This document shows, piece after piece, positions 1 through 12,009 of a DNA stretch of 64,000 nt. Position numbers and translations under genes: made by a program. The first letter of the stretch is position 1; every line of letters starts with the position of its first letter. A model generated the notes under the pieces. That model searched no databases. It was not told where the DNA came from and worked only from the letters and a program-made list of their open reading frames with translations. Source of the stretch: Priapulus caudatus (Eukaryota; Priapulida; Priapulimorpha; Priapulimorphida; Priapulidae); the NCBI RefSeq assembly GCF_000485595.1, contig NW_014577215.1:109549-173548 (forward strand). Reading direction: 5' to 3'.

Positions 1-63
<63 letters not shown>

Positions 64-82
64 GCACGCACGCACGCGCACG
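1..82. repeat. (CA)n microsatellite
   Basis: An uninterrupted CA run grades into a CG-containing ACGC variant. It lies in the intron upstream of the first basonuclin exon seen here. Confidence 0.95.
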
Positions 83-149
83 CACACGTCCTAAACATTC
101 AGAGAGAGTCTCCAAGTTAGGGTTGGTAATCTGTTGGGAAACATCCCCA

Positions 150-400
150 CGCGTTAATGACAACATGTGCGTTTTGATGTCTCATTGTGTCCACTCGGTT
201 CAATGTCTGACAGTGGCATGGTGACTCATGGTGTCATGGTGTTCACTGTCTCATGGTATCCACACGTTAATGATAGTATGTGAGGTTTGATGTCTCATGG
301 TGTCCGAGCGTTAGTGAAAACGTGCGTTTTGATGTCTCATGGTGTCACGGTGTCTCATGGTGTCATGGTGTTCGATGTCTGACGGTGTCCGTGCGTTGTC
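150..400. repeat. Degenerate minisatellite in basonuclin intron
   Basis: Short variants of the phrase tttgatgtctcatggtgtc recur irregularly about every 20-40 bp, with related pieces around ccacacgttaatgac. It ends directly before the splice acceptor at 408. No coding signal is seen. Confidence 0.6.
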
Positions 401-408
401 GCTTGCAG

Positions 409-591
409 GACAGCAAGGAGTCGGCGGACTACTCGATGCTGACGCCGCGCACCGAATCCGACATCCGTAAGTTCATCGAGCGCAGCAACCGCGTGTCGAA
501 TCCGTTCCTGCGGGCGCCATCTACGACGGCGTCGCGCGCGCTGGCTCTCAGCAGCACGTCGCTGCCGTCTCCCGGATCCGCGCTTCTACAG
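409..591 (+). CDS. Basonuclin-like gene, internal exon
   Basis: A 183-nt (61-codon) phase-0 exon that encodes the segment upstream of the large zinc-finger exon. It begins after the acceptor gcttgcag (ending at 408) and ends before the donor gtgagt at 592. The peptide starts DSKESADYSMLTPRTESDIR and is rich in Ser, Thr and Pro towards its end, without a recognised domain. The frame joins without a break to the terminal exon at 1309. Earlier exons lie outside the window. I assign it to basonuclin because of the compatible phase and the neighbouring exon; the exon alone would not identify the family. Confidence 0.75.
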
Positions 592-1033
592 GTGAGTGCT
601 TCCTCAGCCTCCTCATCCTCCTCATCCTCCTCATCCTCCTCATCCCCATCCTCCTCATCCTCCAGTCCTCATGCTCTTCATCCTCCTGATCCTTCTCATC
701 CCCATCCTCCTCATCCTCCTCATCCTCCTCATCTTCCCCATCCTCCCCATCCTTCTCATCCTCCTCATCCTCCTCATCCTCCTCATCCTCCCCATCCTCC
801 TCATCCTCCTCAGCCTCCTCAGCCTCCCCATCCTCTTCATCCTCCTCATCCTACTCATCCTCCTCCTCCTCTCACTCCACCTTGCCGTGGTGCAGCAACC
901 TCCCACACTGCGTCATCTTCATGCTCGGTGTCACCTTCCTCTGCATCCTCTTCTTCTGCATCCTCCTCTTCTGCATCCTTCTTGACCTCTATCATTCTTT
1001 TTATTTATTGCATTACCTTCTTACGTGTTACAA

Positions 1034-1079
<46 letters not shown>

Positions 1080-1114
1080 GGTGTGTCTTTCTATCTCTCT
1101 CTCTCTTGTTGCAG

Positions 1115-1129
1115 TCGAGCGTCGTCACG
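1115..1129 (+). CDS. Candidate 15-nt microexon, copy 1 (basonuclin)
   Basis: Fifteen bases (tcgagcgtcgtcacg, SSVVT) sit between the acceptor ttgttgcag and the donor gtaacg. Including them would add five codons in phase 0, matching both flanking exons. The first seven bases equal the first seven bases of the terminal exon at 1309, so this may instead be a decoy acceptor left by duplication of the exon edge. Only transcripts can tell. Confidence 0.35.
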
Positions 1130-1140
1130 GTAACGCATCC

Positions 1141-1176
<36 letters not shown>

Positions 1177-1181
1177 CTGTG

Positions 1182-1221
<40 letters not shown>

Positions 1222-1256
1222 GGTGTGTCTTTCTATCTCTCTCTCTCTTGTTGCAG

Positions 1257-1271
1257 TCGAGCGTCGTCACG
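1257..1271 (+). CDS. Candidate 15-nt microexon, copy 2 (basonuclin)
   Basis: This is an identical copy of the 1115-1129 unit, 142 bp downstream, with the same acceptor and donor. It is phase 0, so inclusion of neither, one or both copies preserves the frame. Confidence 0.35.
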
Positions 1272-1308
1272 GTAACGCATCCTCATCTCTCTCTCTTTCT
1301 CTCCTCAG

Positions 1309-4008
1309 TCGAGCGCGCTATCGGCCGTATCGCCCGGCGCGGCATCGGTCGCCGCGACGACGCGCTTCGCTCCGCTGCCGAGCGCCAGCCCCGTCTACAG
1401 CAGTTCTCCGCTCGGGAAGCTGCAGAGCATGCAGCCGTACGACTTCCGGCGTGGCGGCGGCGGCGGAGGAGGAGGAGGAGGAGGAAGCCCCGACACGACC
1501 CCCATCGAGAAACAATCGGCCGTCAGTTCCATCTTCAACCCACAGCTCGCTCTCAGCTGGCACCTCGGATCCGCCGCGTCGGCGCTGCTCGCCGAGAAGT
1601 CGGCGGCGGCAGTGGCGGCGGCCGCGGGGGCGCCACCGTCGTCGGAGTCCGGGTTGGACGCGCGGCGGAAACCGAAAGAGGAGCCGCGCGACATGGACGA
1701 CGACGTCGACGACGATAAGCCGCAGGATCTGACGACGACGGCCGGGTCGGCGGGCGGGGGCGCCACCGCGGCGGCGGCGGCGGCGGTCGCCGCGGCGGTC
1801 TTCAGCGAGGAGAAGCTGATGCGCCACATGCGCAAGTCGAGCCACCCGGTGAAGCGGCGGTGGGGGGGCGCCACCGTCGGCCTCAACGCGCTCGCCGTGA
1901 ACCCGACGACGGGCAAGAAGCGAGTGCAGTGCCAGGCGTGCCTGAAGACGTTCTGTGACAAGGGCGCGTTGAAGATCCACTTCAGCGCCGTGCATCTTCG
2001 TGAGATGCACCGCTGCACGGTCGACGGCTGCACGATGATGTTTAGTTCGCGCCGCAGCCGCAACCGCCACAGCGCCAACCCCAACCCGAAGCTGCACATG
2101 GCGAGCCTGCGACGCAAGTCGCACCACGGCGGCGACGGCGGCTGCGGCGCGCACGCAGGGGGCGCCGGTGGGCTGCAGATGAGCCCGACGAACGTCAGCG
2201 GGGATGACTATCCGCCGACGATGGTGCCGTCGGCGTACCATCTCGATAAGGGCTGCCTCGACCTGAGTCGCAGCTCGAGTCGAGGGTCGCTCGACGCTGC
2301 CGCCGCCGCCGCCATGATGGACGACGACATCGTCGATGGCGACGGCGGCGTCGTCGTCTACCACGACTCGAGCAAGGATGACGATGACGACGACGACGAC
2401 GACGATGACGCTGACATGCCTGTCTCCTCCAGTGCCTGCTCGCTGCTGGTGAAGTGGGGCGGGGGCGGGGGCGGGGGCGGCGCGGCGGGGCAGCGCGTCG
2501 GACGCAAACGCAAGAGCATGACGCCTACGCGTTGCGCGCAGATGACGGACGCGTACGCGGTGAGTGACGACGCGTCCAGCGATGCCGACGACGACAGCTC
2601 CGGTGGCGCCCCCTCGGCACCTGCGTCGGCCACCGCCACGGTCAAGCAGGAGGCTGGGGAGAAGACGCCGGTGGTGGCAGAGGAGGTGAGCGAGACACCG
2701 GCAGCGGGGGAGGAGAAGACGACACGGGGCGGCGACGACACCGCTGCCGCCGCCGACGACGACGATGACGCGCCGTCTTTTTTAGGGGTGAAGCGACTCC
2801 GGGCGGAGTCTGACGATGAGGAGAAGCCACCACGCGGAGGTGCCATCGTGGAGGCGCCGCGGCGGTCGGCACGCGACGGCTACGGGGCGGGCCTGCAGAG
2901 CAAGATGCTGCGGCAGATGGAATCCCTGCTAGCGGAACGAATGAAGGAGATATCGGCCGCTGCCGCCGCCGCCGCCGCCGCCGCGCCCATCCCCGCGGAG
3001 TCGGCACTCAACAGCCGCCTCGCTGCTGTTCTCACAGGCGAGCGCACCCCCGCTCCCGCCGCCGTTCCCGCCTCCGAGCGCACCCCCGCCGACAACGGCG
3101 ACGTCAACAACTCTAGTCACTACGACGACGACGACGACGATGACGGCGTCGACGGCGGCGGCGGCAGCAACAACGGTGGCGGAGCGTCGGACCCGGAGTC
3201 GCCGTACTCTAGCGAGTCGCGCTCGCCGCCGGCGCACCAGCAGGGGGCGCCGCTCGACGTGCCGATCGATCCGGACAACCCTCGCCGCTGCATCGCCTGC
3301 GGCAAGGTGTTCCAGAACTACTTCGGCGTGAAGACGCACTACCAGAACGTGCACCTGAAGCTGATGCACGCGTGCACGGTGGACGGCTGCAACGCGGCGT
3401 TCCCGTCCAAGCGCAGCCGCGACCGCCACAGCTCCAACCTGAACCTTCACCGCAAGCTGCTGTCGACGACGACGACGACGACGACGGCAGGGGGCGCTGC
3501 TGCCGCGACGACGCCGGAAGACGAGCGTCGCCGCGGCGACGGCGACGCGCAGAGCCTTCGCGACGAATTCCTCTCGAAGATCTACGACGCGCAGTCGTAC
3601 GGCGGCGACCTCTACCGGCAGTTTGCCGAGAACAACAAGAACGGCAGCGATGGCGAGGAGACGGGCGATAAGAGCGAGACTCCACCCCTCGATGACGACG
3701 ACGACGATGACGACGACGACGACGACGATGGCGGTTCGAGCGAGGAGCGGGCGTCGGACGGCGGCGGCGCGGGTCCGCCGGCAGAGCCCGGTGGCGCCGC
3801 CAAGTGCCACGTCTGCTTCCAGAGCTTCCGTGACAATCTGATCCTGAAGGAGCACTTTGAGACGCGGCACCCGCGCGAGACGTACCGCTGCACGGTCGGC
3901 GGCTGCGACAAGATCTTTTCGACGCGTAAATCGCGCAACCGACACTCGCAGAACGACAGCCTACACAAGCACATCGTCGTCAACGGCTCCGGCCCCGCCA
4001 CCCCCTGA
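1309..4008 (+). CDS. Basonuclin/disconnected-type zinc-finger protein, terminal exon
   Basis: A nuclear DNA-binding protein of the basonuclin (BNC1/BNC2) family. The exon opens after ctcctcag at 1308 in phase 0 and runs 899 codons to TGA at 4006-4008. Three pairs of C2H2 fingers are visible: pair 1 at 1930-2100 (CQACLKTF then RSRNRHSANPNPKLHM), pair 2 at 3286-3465 (CIACGKVF then RSRDRHSSNLNLHRKLL) and pair 3 at 3802-3975 (CHVCFQSF then RSRNRHSQNDSLHKH). The paired spacing and the RSRxRHS motifs are diagnostic, and three pairs favour basonuclin over a single-pair disco protein. Between pairs lie runs of Gly, Ala and Asp (about 2377-2412, 3691-3729), a basic stretch GRKRKS near 2500 and a PQDLT motif at 1720-1734 that could bind CtBP. 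An internal ATG at 1429 is probably not the start, because the frame extends upstream to the splice site. GC-rich, unlike the AT-rich genes further right. Confidence 0.93.
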   Translation, partial: SSALSAVSPGAASVAATTRFAPLPSASPVYSSSPLGKLQSMQPYDFRRGGGGGGGGGGGSPDTTPIEKQSAVSSIFNPQLALSWHLGSAASALLAEKSAAAVAAAAGAPPSSESGLDARRKPKEEPRDMDDDVDDDKPQDLTTTAGSAGGGATAAAAAAVAAAVFSEEKLMRHMRKSSHPVKRRWGGATVGLNALAVNPTTGKKRVQCQACLKTFCDKGALKIHFSAVHLREMHRCTVDGCTMMFSSRRSRNRHSANPNPKLHMASLRRKSHHGGDGGCGAHAGGAGGLQMSPTNVSGDDYPPTMVPSAYHLDKGCLDLSRSSSRGSLDAAAAAAMMDDDIVDGDGGVVVYHDSSKDDDDDDDDDDDADMPVSSSACSLLVKWGGGGGGGGAAGQRVGRKRKSMTPTRCAQMTDAYAVSDDASSDADDDSSGGAPSAPASATATVKQEAGEKTPVVAEEVSETPAAGEEKTTRGGDDTAAAADDDDDAPSFLGVKRLRAESDDEEKPPRGGAIVEAPRRSARDGYGAGLQSKMLRQMESLLAERMKEISAAAAAAAAAAPIPAESALNSRLAAVLTGERTPAPAAVPASERTPADNGDVNNSSHYDDDDDDDGVDGGGGSNNGGGASDPESPYSSESRSPPAHQQGAPLDVPIDPDNPRRCIACGKVFQNYFGVKTHYQNVHLKLMHACTVDGCNAAFPSKRSRDRHSSNLNLHRKLLSTTTTTTTAGGAAAATTPEDERRRGDGDAQSLRDEFLSKIYDAQSYGGDLYRQFAENNKNGSDGEETGDKSETPPLDDDDDDDDDDDDDGGSSEERASDGGGAGPPAEPGGAAKCHVCFQSFRDNLILKEHFETRHPRETYRCTVGGCDKIFSTRKSRNRHSQNDSLHKHIVVNGSGPATP

Positions 4009-4497
4009 CGGCCGCGCCTGCGCCCCCTGGTGCCGCCCCCGCTAAACCGTCGTCGTCGTTGACGGAACGTTGTCGCCCTCTGGCGTTGTCACGTTGCCGG
4101 TTTGCCGGCGGTACGTGGTGGCGCCACCTGGTGGCACGTCTGTTGGCGCGGCCACATGCATTTCATCGTCGTTTCAGACGAACTGACGACAATCGTAGTT
4201 TTCCGAGCGAGGAGCAACGCCAGCGCCCCCTGCCAGGGGGTTTCGTCGATCGGTCCGTTACTCGGATACGGCGTTTAGTACATGTGTAACTTGCGTGTGA
4301 TATACTTCATTGTGTAACTTGCACACACCCGGCAATCAAAAGGCATGAGAGTGAGGTGATTTTTATCGTAAACTTGTAGTACGTTTTTATATAAGCATTT
4401 TTTGAATGGTTCACATTAGAGTACTATAGCAGAAAGTTGATTATATACGCCGTTGCGTTTCATACCCTTGGCGGCCAACCGTAAGGCTACATGTTTT

Positions 4498-4535
<38 letters not shown>

Positions 4536-7500
4536 CATATACATATACATATATAAATATGCAGCCAGTGGTCTTGATAACAGTGGTTGTGAATATATTG
4601 TTGCACTGTTGTTTAATCTACGCGCCAACAGATGGCAGCAGCGGTGGGCGCGTAGCGGATTTTTCATATAATCTTGTGTCAAAATGTATCGAAACATCTC
4701 GTGTCAACGAGAGTGGCCAGTGAAGCAAAGACACAAAGCAATATTCGGCCGCCAGGGGGCGCCCGGGGCGGCGGCGATGTCTCCCCTGGCACCCCCTGGT
4801 GGCGAGTCGCGAGGTGCGTCGTCATTGCGGTGCGCATGTATGCGATTGATGGTTTTTCTTCACTTTCCCGCTTCCTCACATTCACCATGGTGCTAGTGTA
4901 GTGTGTGTGTGTGTGTGTGTGCGTGTGTGTGTGTCGCGCGCCCGCGCCGAGCCGTCGCGTCACCACCTGCCGGTCGGCTGCATGCCTCGACAAGTGATCC
5001 GCAGCATGTGCGTCTTTCGCACGACGTTGTTCGCCAACAGAGGGCGCCACGGTACTGACGTCAGAGGCTTGTCTTTAGAGGTCGATAGAGACACTAGTGA
5101 GTTCCCTACACTAGTGACGGTGACGATGGGCCTGCGTGCGTGCGTGCGTGCCTGTGTGCGTGCGTGCGTGCGTGCGTGCCTGCACGTGCGTGCGATGGTA
5201 ATGACAGTACAGGGCTGTCGGGCGAGGCACAGAGCCAGGCTGCATAGGTGGCGCCACGGGCAGGCTTCGGCAGCAGTCTGTCGTCCACACGCGCGAGTTT
5301 TTGATCGAGAGCTGAAGTATCACAACAAGGCTCTTCTATCTTACTGCACCCCTCCCCCGCTCACTTTACCACCACCCATCAAGTAATAATGAACTGCGTG
5401 ATATTCATTCGTTGTAATCTAAGTGTGTGCGCGCGTGCATATATGCGCGTGCACATATCGTGCGCGTGCGTGCACGCGTGTTTGTATGTTTGCGTGCGTG
5501 TGCGTTTGTGTGTACGTGCGTGTGCGTACGTGCATGCTTGTATGTCTGCGTGCGTGCGTGCGTGCACGCGTGCTGGTGTCTGCGTACACTATTGCTTTGT
5601 GTTATTTCACCCTAAAGTGCACTTCACGAGTCGTGCTAGATGGTGTGTCAACGGTAGGCACTGGTGCTTCTTAGCCGCATATCCACCCCCTCACCCCCTA
5701 CCCCACCCCCTACCCCACCCATGCCCACACCCCCACCCTACCCCACACACGCCCACACTCACCCTACCTCACCCGACTTCACCCACGCTCACGCTCACCC
5801 TACCCCACTCACGCCCACACCCCCACCACATACACGCCTACCCCACCCCTACCTCACCTCCTACCACCCCCTGCCTCACCCGACCCCACCCACGCTTACG
5901 CTCACCCTACCCCACTCACGGCCCACACCCCACCACACACACCACCCCACGCTTCACGCTCACCTACCCCCCCCACGCCCACCCCACCACACACATGCCT
6001 ACCCACCCTACTCACCCTCACCCCACCCCACACACACCCTCACTCTGCCCACCCACACACACCCTCACCCCACCACCACACCCTACCTACCCCACACACA
6101 CCTCACCTCACCCCCACACCACAACCCACCCTACACCCACTACACACCCTCACTCTGCCCCACACACACCCTCACTCTGCCCCACCCACGTCCACACCGA
6201 CACCATGCCTCAACTCTCACCCCCTACTCACACCCCGCTCCACCTCGCCCACTTATGTCACCCCACCCACCCACATACTACCTCCACTACCACACAACTC
6301 CCACCCCACCCACAACCTAACCCCCCCCCCACATCTCACGACCCCACGTCACTCGATGCAGTCACACTTCGCGGTGACGTCATCCTACGTAGGTTGTCAC
6401 GTGACACCACTGACTCTGCCCGAGGGTTCTCTCGCGCGTTCTCGCGAGGAGCCGACTGACAAGGCACGGCGGACGCAGTGACGTCATATTGCGTCGGCGC
6501 ATGCGGCGGCGCTGCGTTCGTTATGAATACAGGAGTCGGCTGCCAAAGCTGTGATGATATTAAAGCAACTCTTCTGGCTGGTCGGACTAGTGGCGCCCCG
6601 AGCGGCGGCACGAAGTAACGAGAGCGCAAGTGACACTGTGTAAACCCCCGGTTAGCAAATGTGTGCGCGCGCGTACGTGCGTGCGCGGGGCCGTGTATAG
6701 TTTAGATAAACGTCTCCATTTATGGGCATGATTATAATTATTATTACTGTGTCGCACGTGATATGTGCACCGAGATGTCATAAACAGTTCAAAGGTCGTG
6801 CGTGACGTAGTGGTAAGCTGAACAATCTGGAAGCGTGTGTGTACATACCGTATAACGAGGAAGAAGGGCGTAGTGGGAGAAGAGTTTATACTTATCGTGG
6901 AGCCAGTGACTAGCGATATTACCCGTTGCACGAGGTGTGTAGTTAATGTTTTAACACTCGATTTATTTAGCTTCGAACATGTTGCTTGTTACACGTTTAT
7001 TATTCACATTGTACATATTGTGCCTTTTTATATTTTTTATTAAAAATAACGCTACCGTCGAGGACGCGGTGGTTAGGGGATGACACATGTGCGGGCAGCG
7101 CGGTGGGGCGCGCGTGTGTGCGCGTACCCGCTCGGCAACGACGAGCCCTTTTTATTCGAATCGGCAATTTTTTGCCATTTACGCTTTCAGTTTCTCCCCG
7201 CATAAAAACATATATATATATATATATATATATGCGGTCACGAAAAGCCACAACGAGCAAAATACGGTCATCCACTGGTCGTCACTCTGTGGGGTTTCAT
7301 TTAGACAACAGATAACAGACGTAGCGACAGTGACCTTCTCGCGAGAACGCGCGAGATGTTTTTTCCCCAACCCGCCAAAAGATGCAACCAACGTCTCTGT
7401 TTGTGGTGTGTGTTGCGCATGCGCGCGCTGTCTTGTTGGATGCGGTCAGGACGACATGCATGTGAACGGGTGTGACCACAACGCGTGTGTGATTGATATT

Positions 7501-9589
7501 GCATGTAGACAATGTTACACTCCTTAATATAGGCAATTTTTTTATTATTCTACTTGTAACACACGGTGGGCGTCGCTTCCAGTTAAATTAAAGTGCTAAA
7601 ATAACTGCTGTGCCACATGATGATAGTGGGGGGGATGGGGTTCCAGAGGGAAGGGTGAGCTTAGCCAAGTTCAAAATGGTGGCCAAACGCCGTATGTAGC
7701 GCCGGGTTTTTATTACGGATATCAACTCTACTGATTTTTATGTGGGGCATTATTTCAAAGTCAGATCTTCGTCTGTGCGGTGTTTTTTTACATTTTTCGA
7801 AAAAAACACGCATTTAAAATTTGTTAGGGGAGAGAGACCCCTGATGGAAGATCTCGCATATTTCGGCCGCTAGACTGACGCGACCTTCCCGTTACCTGAC
7901 GCCGCGCGTGTTGTTGACGGGTGCAGCGTGAGCCTTGTCTAACCGAATAGGTCTACGTGCCGTAGTGCGGGTTGGCTGTCACGTCTATAGAATGTACATG
8001 CATGCACGCCTTGCTGCGTGCACGCGTGGTCTTATCAAAGTGTCTCTTTTATCAGTTGACAGTCGTTTTTACGATCCGTTTAAAACGTTAAAAAGTTTAC
8101 CGTTAAACGTTTGAAGTTGGAATTCGTTTGTTGAGTTTAGCAGCTCGTGCACAGAGTTAGCTGTTCGGGGGGTCCGGCACACCGTAGCGGTGTTAGCTTC
8201 AGTTTTATCAGCTACTGCTGCTGCGCCGGCAGTTGGATGAGGCTCGCGATCGCCACCAGGTGGCGTGTGCGGCGAACGGAGCTTTCGGAGACAGTTTGAT
8301 GTATGTTGGGATTGTTTCGGATGTTTTGCGTGCTGCCACTTACGCTCATTGTCCGAGTGGTGTGGTGTGTTTGCATGTCGGAGAGTGCTGGTGTGTCTTG
8401 TGTGTGCGTGCCAGGTGTGCGTTACTTATTTTTTTCTCGAACAAAAAATTATGATTTATTGCTGTTATGTTGTTGACACAAGAACAATACTTACTATTCC
8501 GTGTCGTGTTTAATAAGATGTCGCGGACAAGGGTTTGCTCCACACGCGGCGGTCGTCGAATGTCGAAAGCATAGCGGCCAACGCAGTAAGCTGTAAACGC
8601 ACACGTAGCCACGTTAGAATGTCCTGAACGGTCGCGATTTACTACAGAGTCAAAAATCGACTGCAGTTCGATAGATTCCGTCTTAAGTGGCTCTACTCCG
8701 GAGTCGTACTCCCTTCTCCGTACAAATATTTCGGCATGAAATTAGCTCGGCGTTGCGTTGGCGATTAGAATGCGAGAATTGCAAGATGGCCGCTCGTGGG
8801 GCGTCCGTGTCGGAAAGTTCGTCTGCCGTGACGACGCAATCGGCTGTTGTTTATAAGTCATCACGCCCCCAGTTCCCGCTCACAGACGAAAACTATTAAT
8901 AATAATAGTATTATTATTATTATTATATTATTATTATTATTACGTATTACGATGGGATTTACACGTAATGGTTAGGTTGTGATTCGATTGTTTATGGGAA
9001 AACAAAGCCTGTTTATATTGATCGTATGGATATGTTTATATTCTCGCCTGTTCTCACGCTGCACACGGCTCGGCATGCTGTACGTGTTTATGAAGTGTTT
9101 AATATATATAGTAATGAGTCTTTGATGTGGAGCGCGCGAGCAAAGCTGTCGTTGACACTATCAACACCACTCCGCACGCTCATTCGCGCTCCCGTACCGC
9201 ACTCACGCTGGGACGTTGTGTTCAAAATATTGGCTATGACAATCATGTTGTTGTAAGACACTATATAATGGCACTTCTTCACTGTATATCTCTATACCCA
9301 TGAATTTAATACACACGACACATTAAATTATTATGCAACTCGCGTCTTTTTGCGTTTTTGTTCGTGTCCGCATTGTACGTTGGTGGCGTTCGTCTGCGCA
9401 TGCGTGCTGAATGCCTCCGTAACACGGAAGGGAGGGGGGTTAGGGGCAAACCCCATCGCCTTATAATCAATATCATCGCACATTCGGATTTACATATACT
9501 ATTATATCACATCACTAATGAGTGTGTATGCGTGTGCGTGTGCGCGTGTGCGTGTGCACGTGTGTGTGTGTGCACATAGGCAGTCTCAA
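4009..9589. other. Probable 3' UTR and gene-free DNA with simple repeats
   Basis: No convincing exon on either strand. Landmarks: (TA)n at 4501-4530, GT-rich tract at 4899-4935, GTGC tract at 5130-5180, GT/GC-rich tract at 5420-5580, a CCCCAC/ACAC pyrimidine-rich tract at 5685-6345, (AT)n at 7209-7233, an ATT-rich patch at 8897-8942 and a GT/GC tract at 9522-9573. A basonuclin 3' UTR must begin at 4009, but I could not fix its poly(A) site. Long His/Pro/Thr or Cys/Val readings come from the simple repeats and are not genes. Confidence 0.7.
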
Positions 9590-12009
9590 AATATAACTCC
9601 TCTGGTGAGATAATGCGTATGCGCTAACGCAGTAACGTAGCCAGATTGTGTACTGACTGGAATATACTGTGGGCACCATACATGCAATCTATTCTTCCTA
9701 TATATTAAGAGAGGTCTACTGATTGAATGTTATCACATAGATCTATGCTAGAATAACTGTTCTTCATATTAAATGCATAATTTTCGCAAAATATTACTCT
9801 TCTCGGGAGATATTGCGCGTGCGCGAGCACCGTTTCAGGCGTGCAGTACGGACTATATAAAACTGCATGCATGATATAGCTTGTTGAGAGAGAGGACGAG
9901 AGAGGGGGACACTGAGGAAAGGCAGCAGGGAAGATAGCTGAGAGGGCGGTGGAACAAGAATGAGGCTGAGCGAGGGACAATGGAGGAACGGGCAAGGACG
10001 GGACGGAGTGAAGTAGGAGTTTTGCACCCTACAGGCTAGGGCACTCTCCTAATTATAAACGCAGATCTACTGATAATAATTTATCACAGATATCTATGCT
10101 GAGATACACCCTGACCATATTAAATGCATATTCATGGTAAAATATAACTTTTCTGGTGAGATATTGCGCATGCGCTAACACACTCCCGTAGCCAGATTGC
10201 GCACTGACTTAAATGTGCAGCGGGCACCTTATATGCAAGATCTTCTTTCCATTTCTTAAGAGAGGTTTACTGATTTAATGTTATCACATAAATCTATGCT
10301 AGAATACTTCCTCTCCATTTTAGATGCGTATTTTTCGCAAAATATTATTCTTCTAGGGAGATATTGCGCATGCGCGAGCACCATATCAGGCGTATAGTAC
10401 GGACTGAGGAAACCTGCTTAATATAGGTGGCTGATAGAGGAGAGGGATGGGAAACTGGGAAAAGGCAGCAGGGAAGATAGCTGAGGGCTGTAGAAGAATG
10501 AGGAGGCTGAGACAGGGACAAGGGAGGCAAGGGGGAGAACGGGAGGAGGTGAAGTAGGAGTTTTTTTTACCCTACAGACTAGGGCGTTCTCCTATTCATT
10601 AAGACAGGTCTATTGATAATAAATTATTACAGAAATCTATGCTGAGATACCCCCTAACCATATTAAATGCATATTCATCACAAAATATAACTCCTCTGGT
10701 GAGATAATGCGTATACGCTAACACAGTAACGTAGCCATATTGTGTACTGACTGGAATATACAGCGGGCACCATACATGCAATCTCTTCTTCCTATATATT
10801 AAGAGCGGTCTACTGATGGAATGTTATCACATAGATCTATGCTAGAATACCTCCTCTCCATATTAAATGCATAATTTTCGCAAAATATTATTCTTCTCGG
10901 GAGATATTGCGCATGCGCGAGCACCGTTTCAGGCGCGCAGTGCGGACTATAGAAAACTGCATGCATGACATCTGATGACATAGCTTATGATAGAGAGGAC
11001 GAGAGAGAGGGGGAGACTGAGGACAGGCAGCAGGGGAGATATCTGAGTGGGTGGTGAAACAAGAATGAGGGTGAGCGACGGACAATGGAGGAACGGGCAA
11101 GGACTGGACGGGGTGAAGTAGGAGTTTTGCACCCTACAGGCTAGGGCACTCTCTTAATTATAGACGCAGGTCTACTGATAATAATTTATCACAAGTATCT
11201 ATGCTGAGATACACCCTGACCATATTAAATGCATATTCATCACAAAATATAACTCCTCTGGTGAGATAATGCGTATACACTAACACAGTAACGTAACCAC
11301 ATTGTGTACTGACTGGAATATACAGCGGGGACCTTACATGCAATATCTGCTTCCTCTATATTAAGACAGGTCTACTGAAGGAATGTTATCACATAGATCT
11401 ATGCTAGAATACCTCCTCTCCATATTAAATGCATAATTTTCGCAAAATAATATTTTTCTCGGGAGATATTGCGCATGCGCAAGCACCGTTACAGGCGTCC
11501 AGTACGGACTATAGAAAACTACATGCATAATAAAGCTTGTTGATAGAGAGGGCGAGATAGAGGGAAGAGGGTGAGGAAAGGCAGCAGGGAAGATAGCTGA
11601 GGGGGTGGTGGAACAAGCATGAGGCTGAGCGAGGGACAATGGAGGAACGGGCAAGGACGGGACGGGGTGAAGTAGGAGTTTTTCACTCTACATGTTAGGG
11701 CACTCTCCTAATTATAAACGCAGCTCTACTGATAATAATTTATCACAGATATCTATGCTGAGATACCCCCTGACCATATTAAATGCATATTCATCACAAA
11801 ATATAACTCCTCTGGTGAGATAATGCGTATACGCTAACACAGTAACGTAGCCATATTGTGTACTGACTGGAATATACAGCGGGGACCTTACATGCAATAT
11901 CTGCTTGCTCTATATTAAGACAGGTCTACTGAAGGAATGTTATCACATAAATCTATGCTAGAATACTTCCTCTCCATTTTAGATGCGTATTTTTCGCAAA
12001 ATATTATTC

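Larger units (their letters stand above)
592..1308 (+). repeat. Basonuclin intron: CTC-CAT minisatellite and (CT)n tracts
   Basis: This intron separates the 61-codon exon from the terminal exon. Positions 596-870 are a tandem tcctcatcc array; 1035-1077, 1146-1173 and 1195-1219 are (CT)n runs. A 142-bp unit is present twice (offset 142 between 1115 and 1257), each copy carrying a polypyrimidine tract, an AG and a downstream GT. The frame happens to stay open through most of the intron, giving a His/Pro/Ser/Leu low-complexity translation that I do not regard as protein. Confidence 0.8.

Noticed and set aside
280-1275. A 331-codon open frame across the first basonuclin exon and its intron
   Set aside because: Only codons 409-591 are bounded by splice signals; the rest is translated CTC/CAT and CT repeats.
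1318-2364. Long antisense and alternate-frame ORFs across the basonuclin exon
   Set aside because: They arise from GC-rich codon bias opposite the real zinc-finger frame and contain only Arg/Ala/Ser-rich low complexity.
5389-6459. A 356-codon Cys/Val then His/Pro/Thr open frame
   Set aside because: It reads through GT-rich and CCCCAC-rich simple repeats; no domain and no stable composition.
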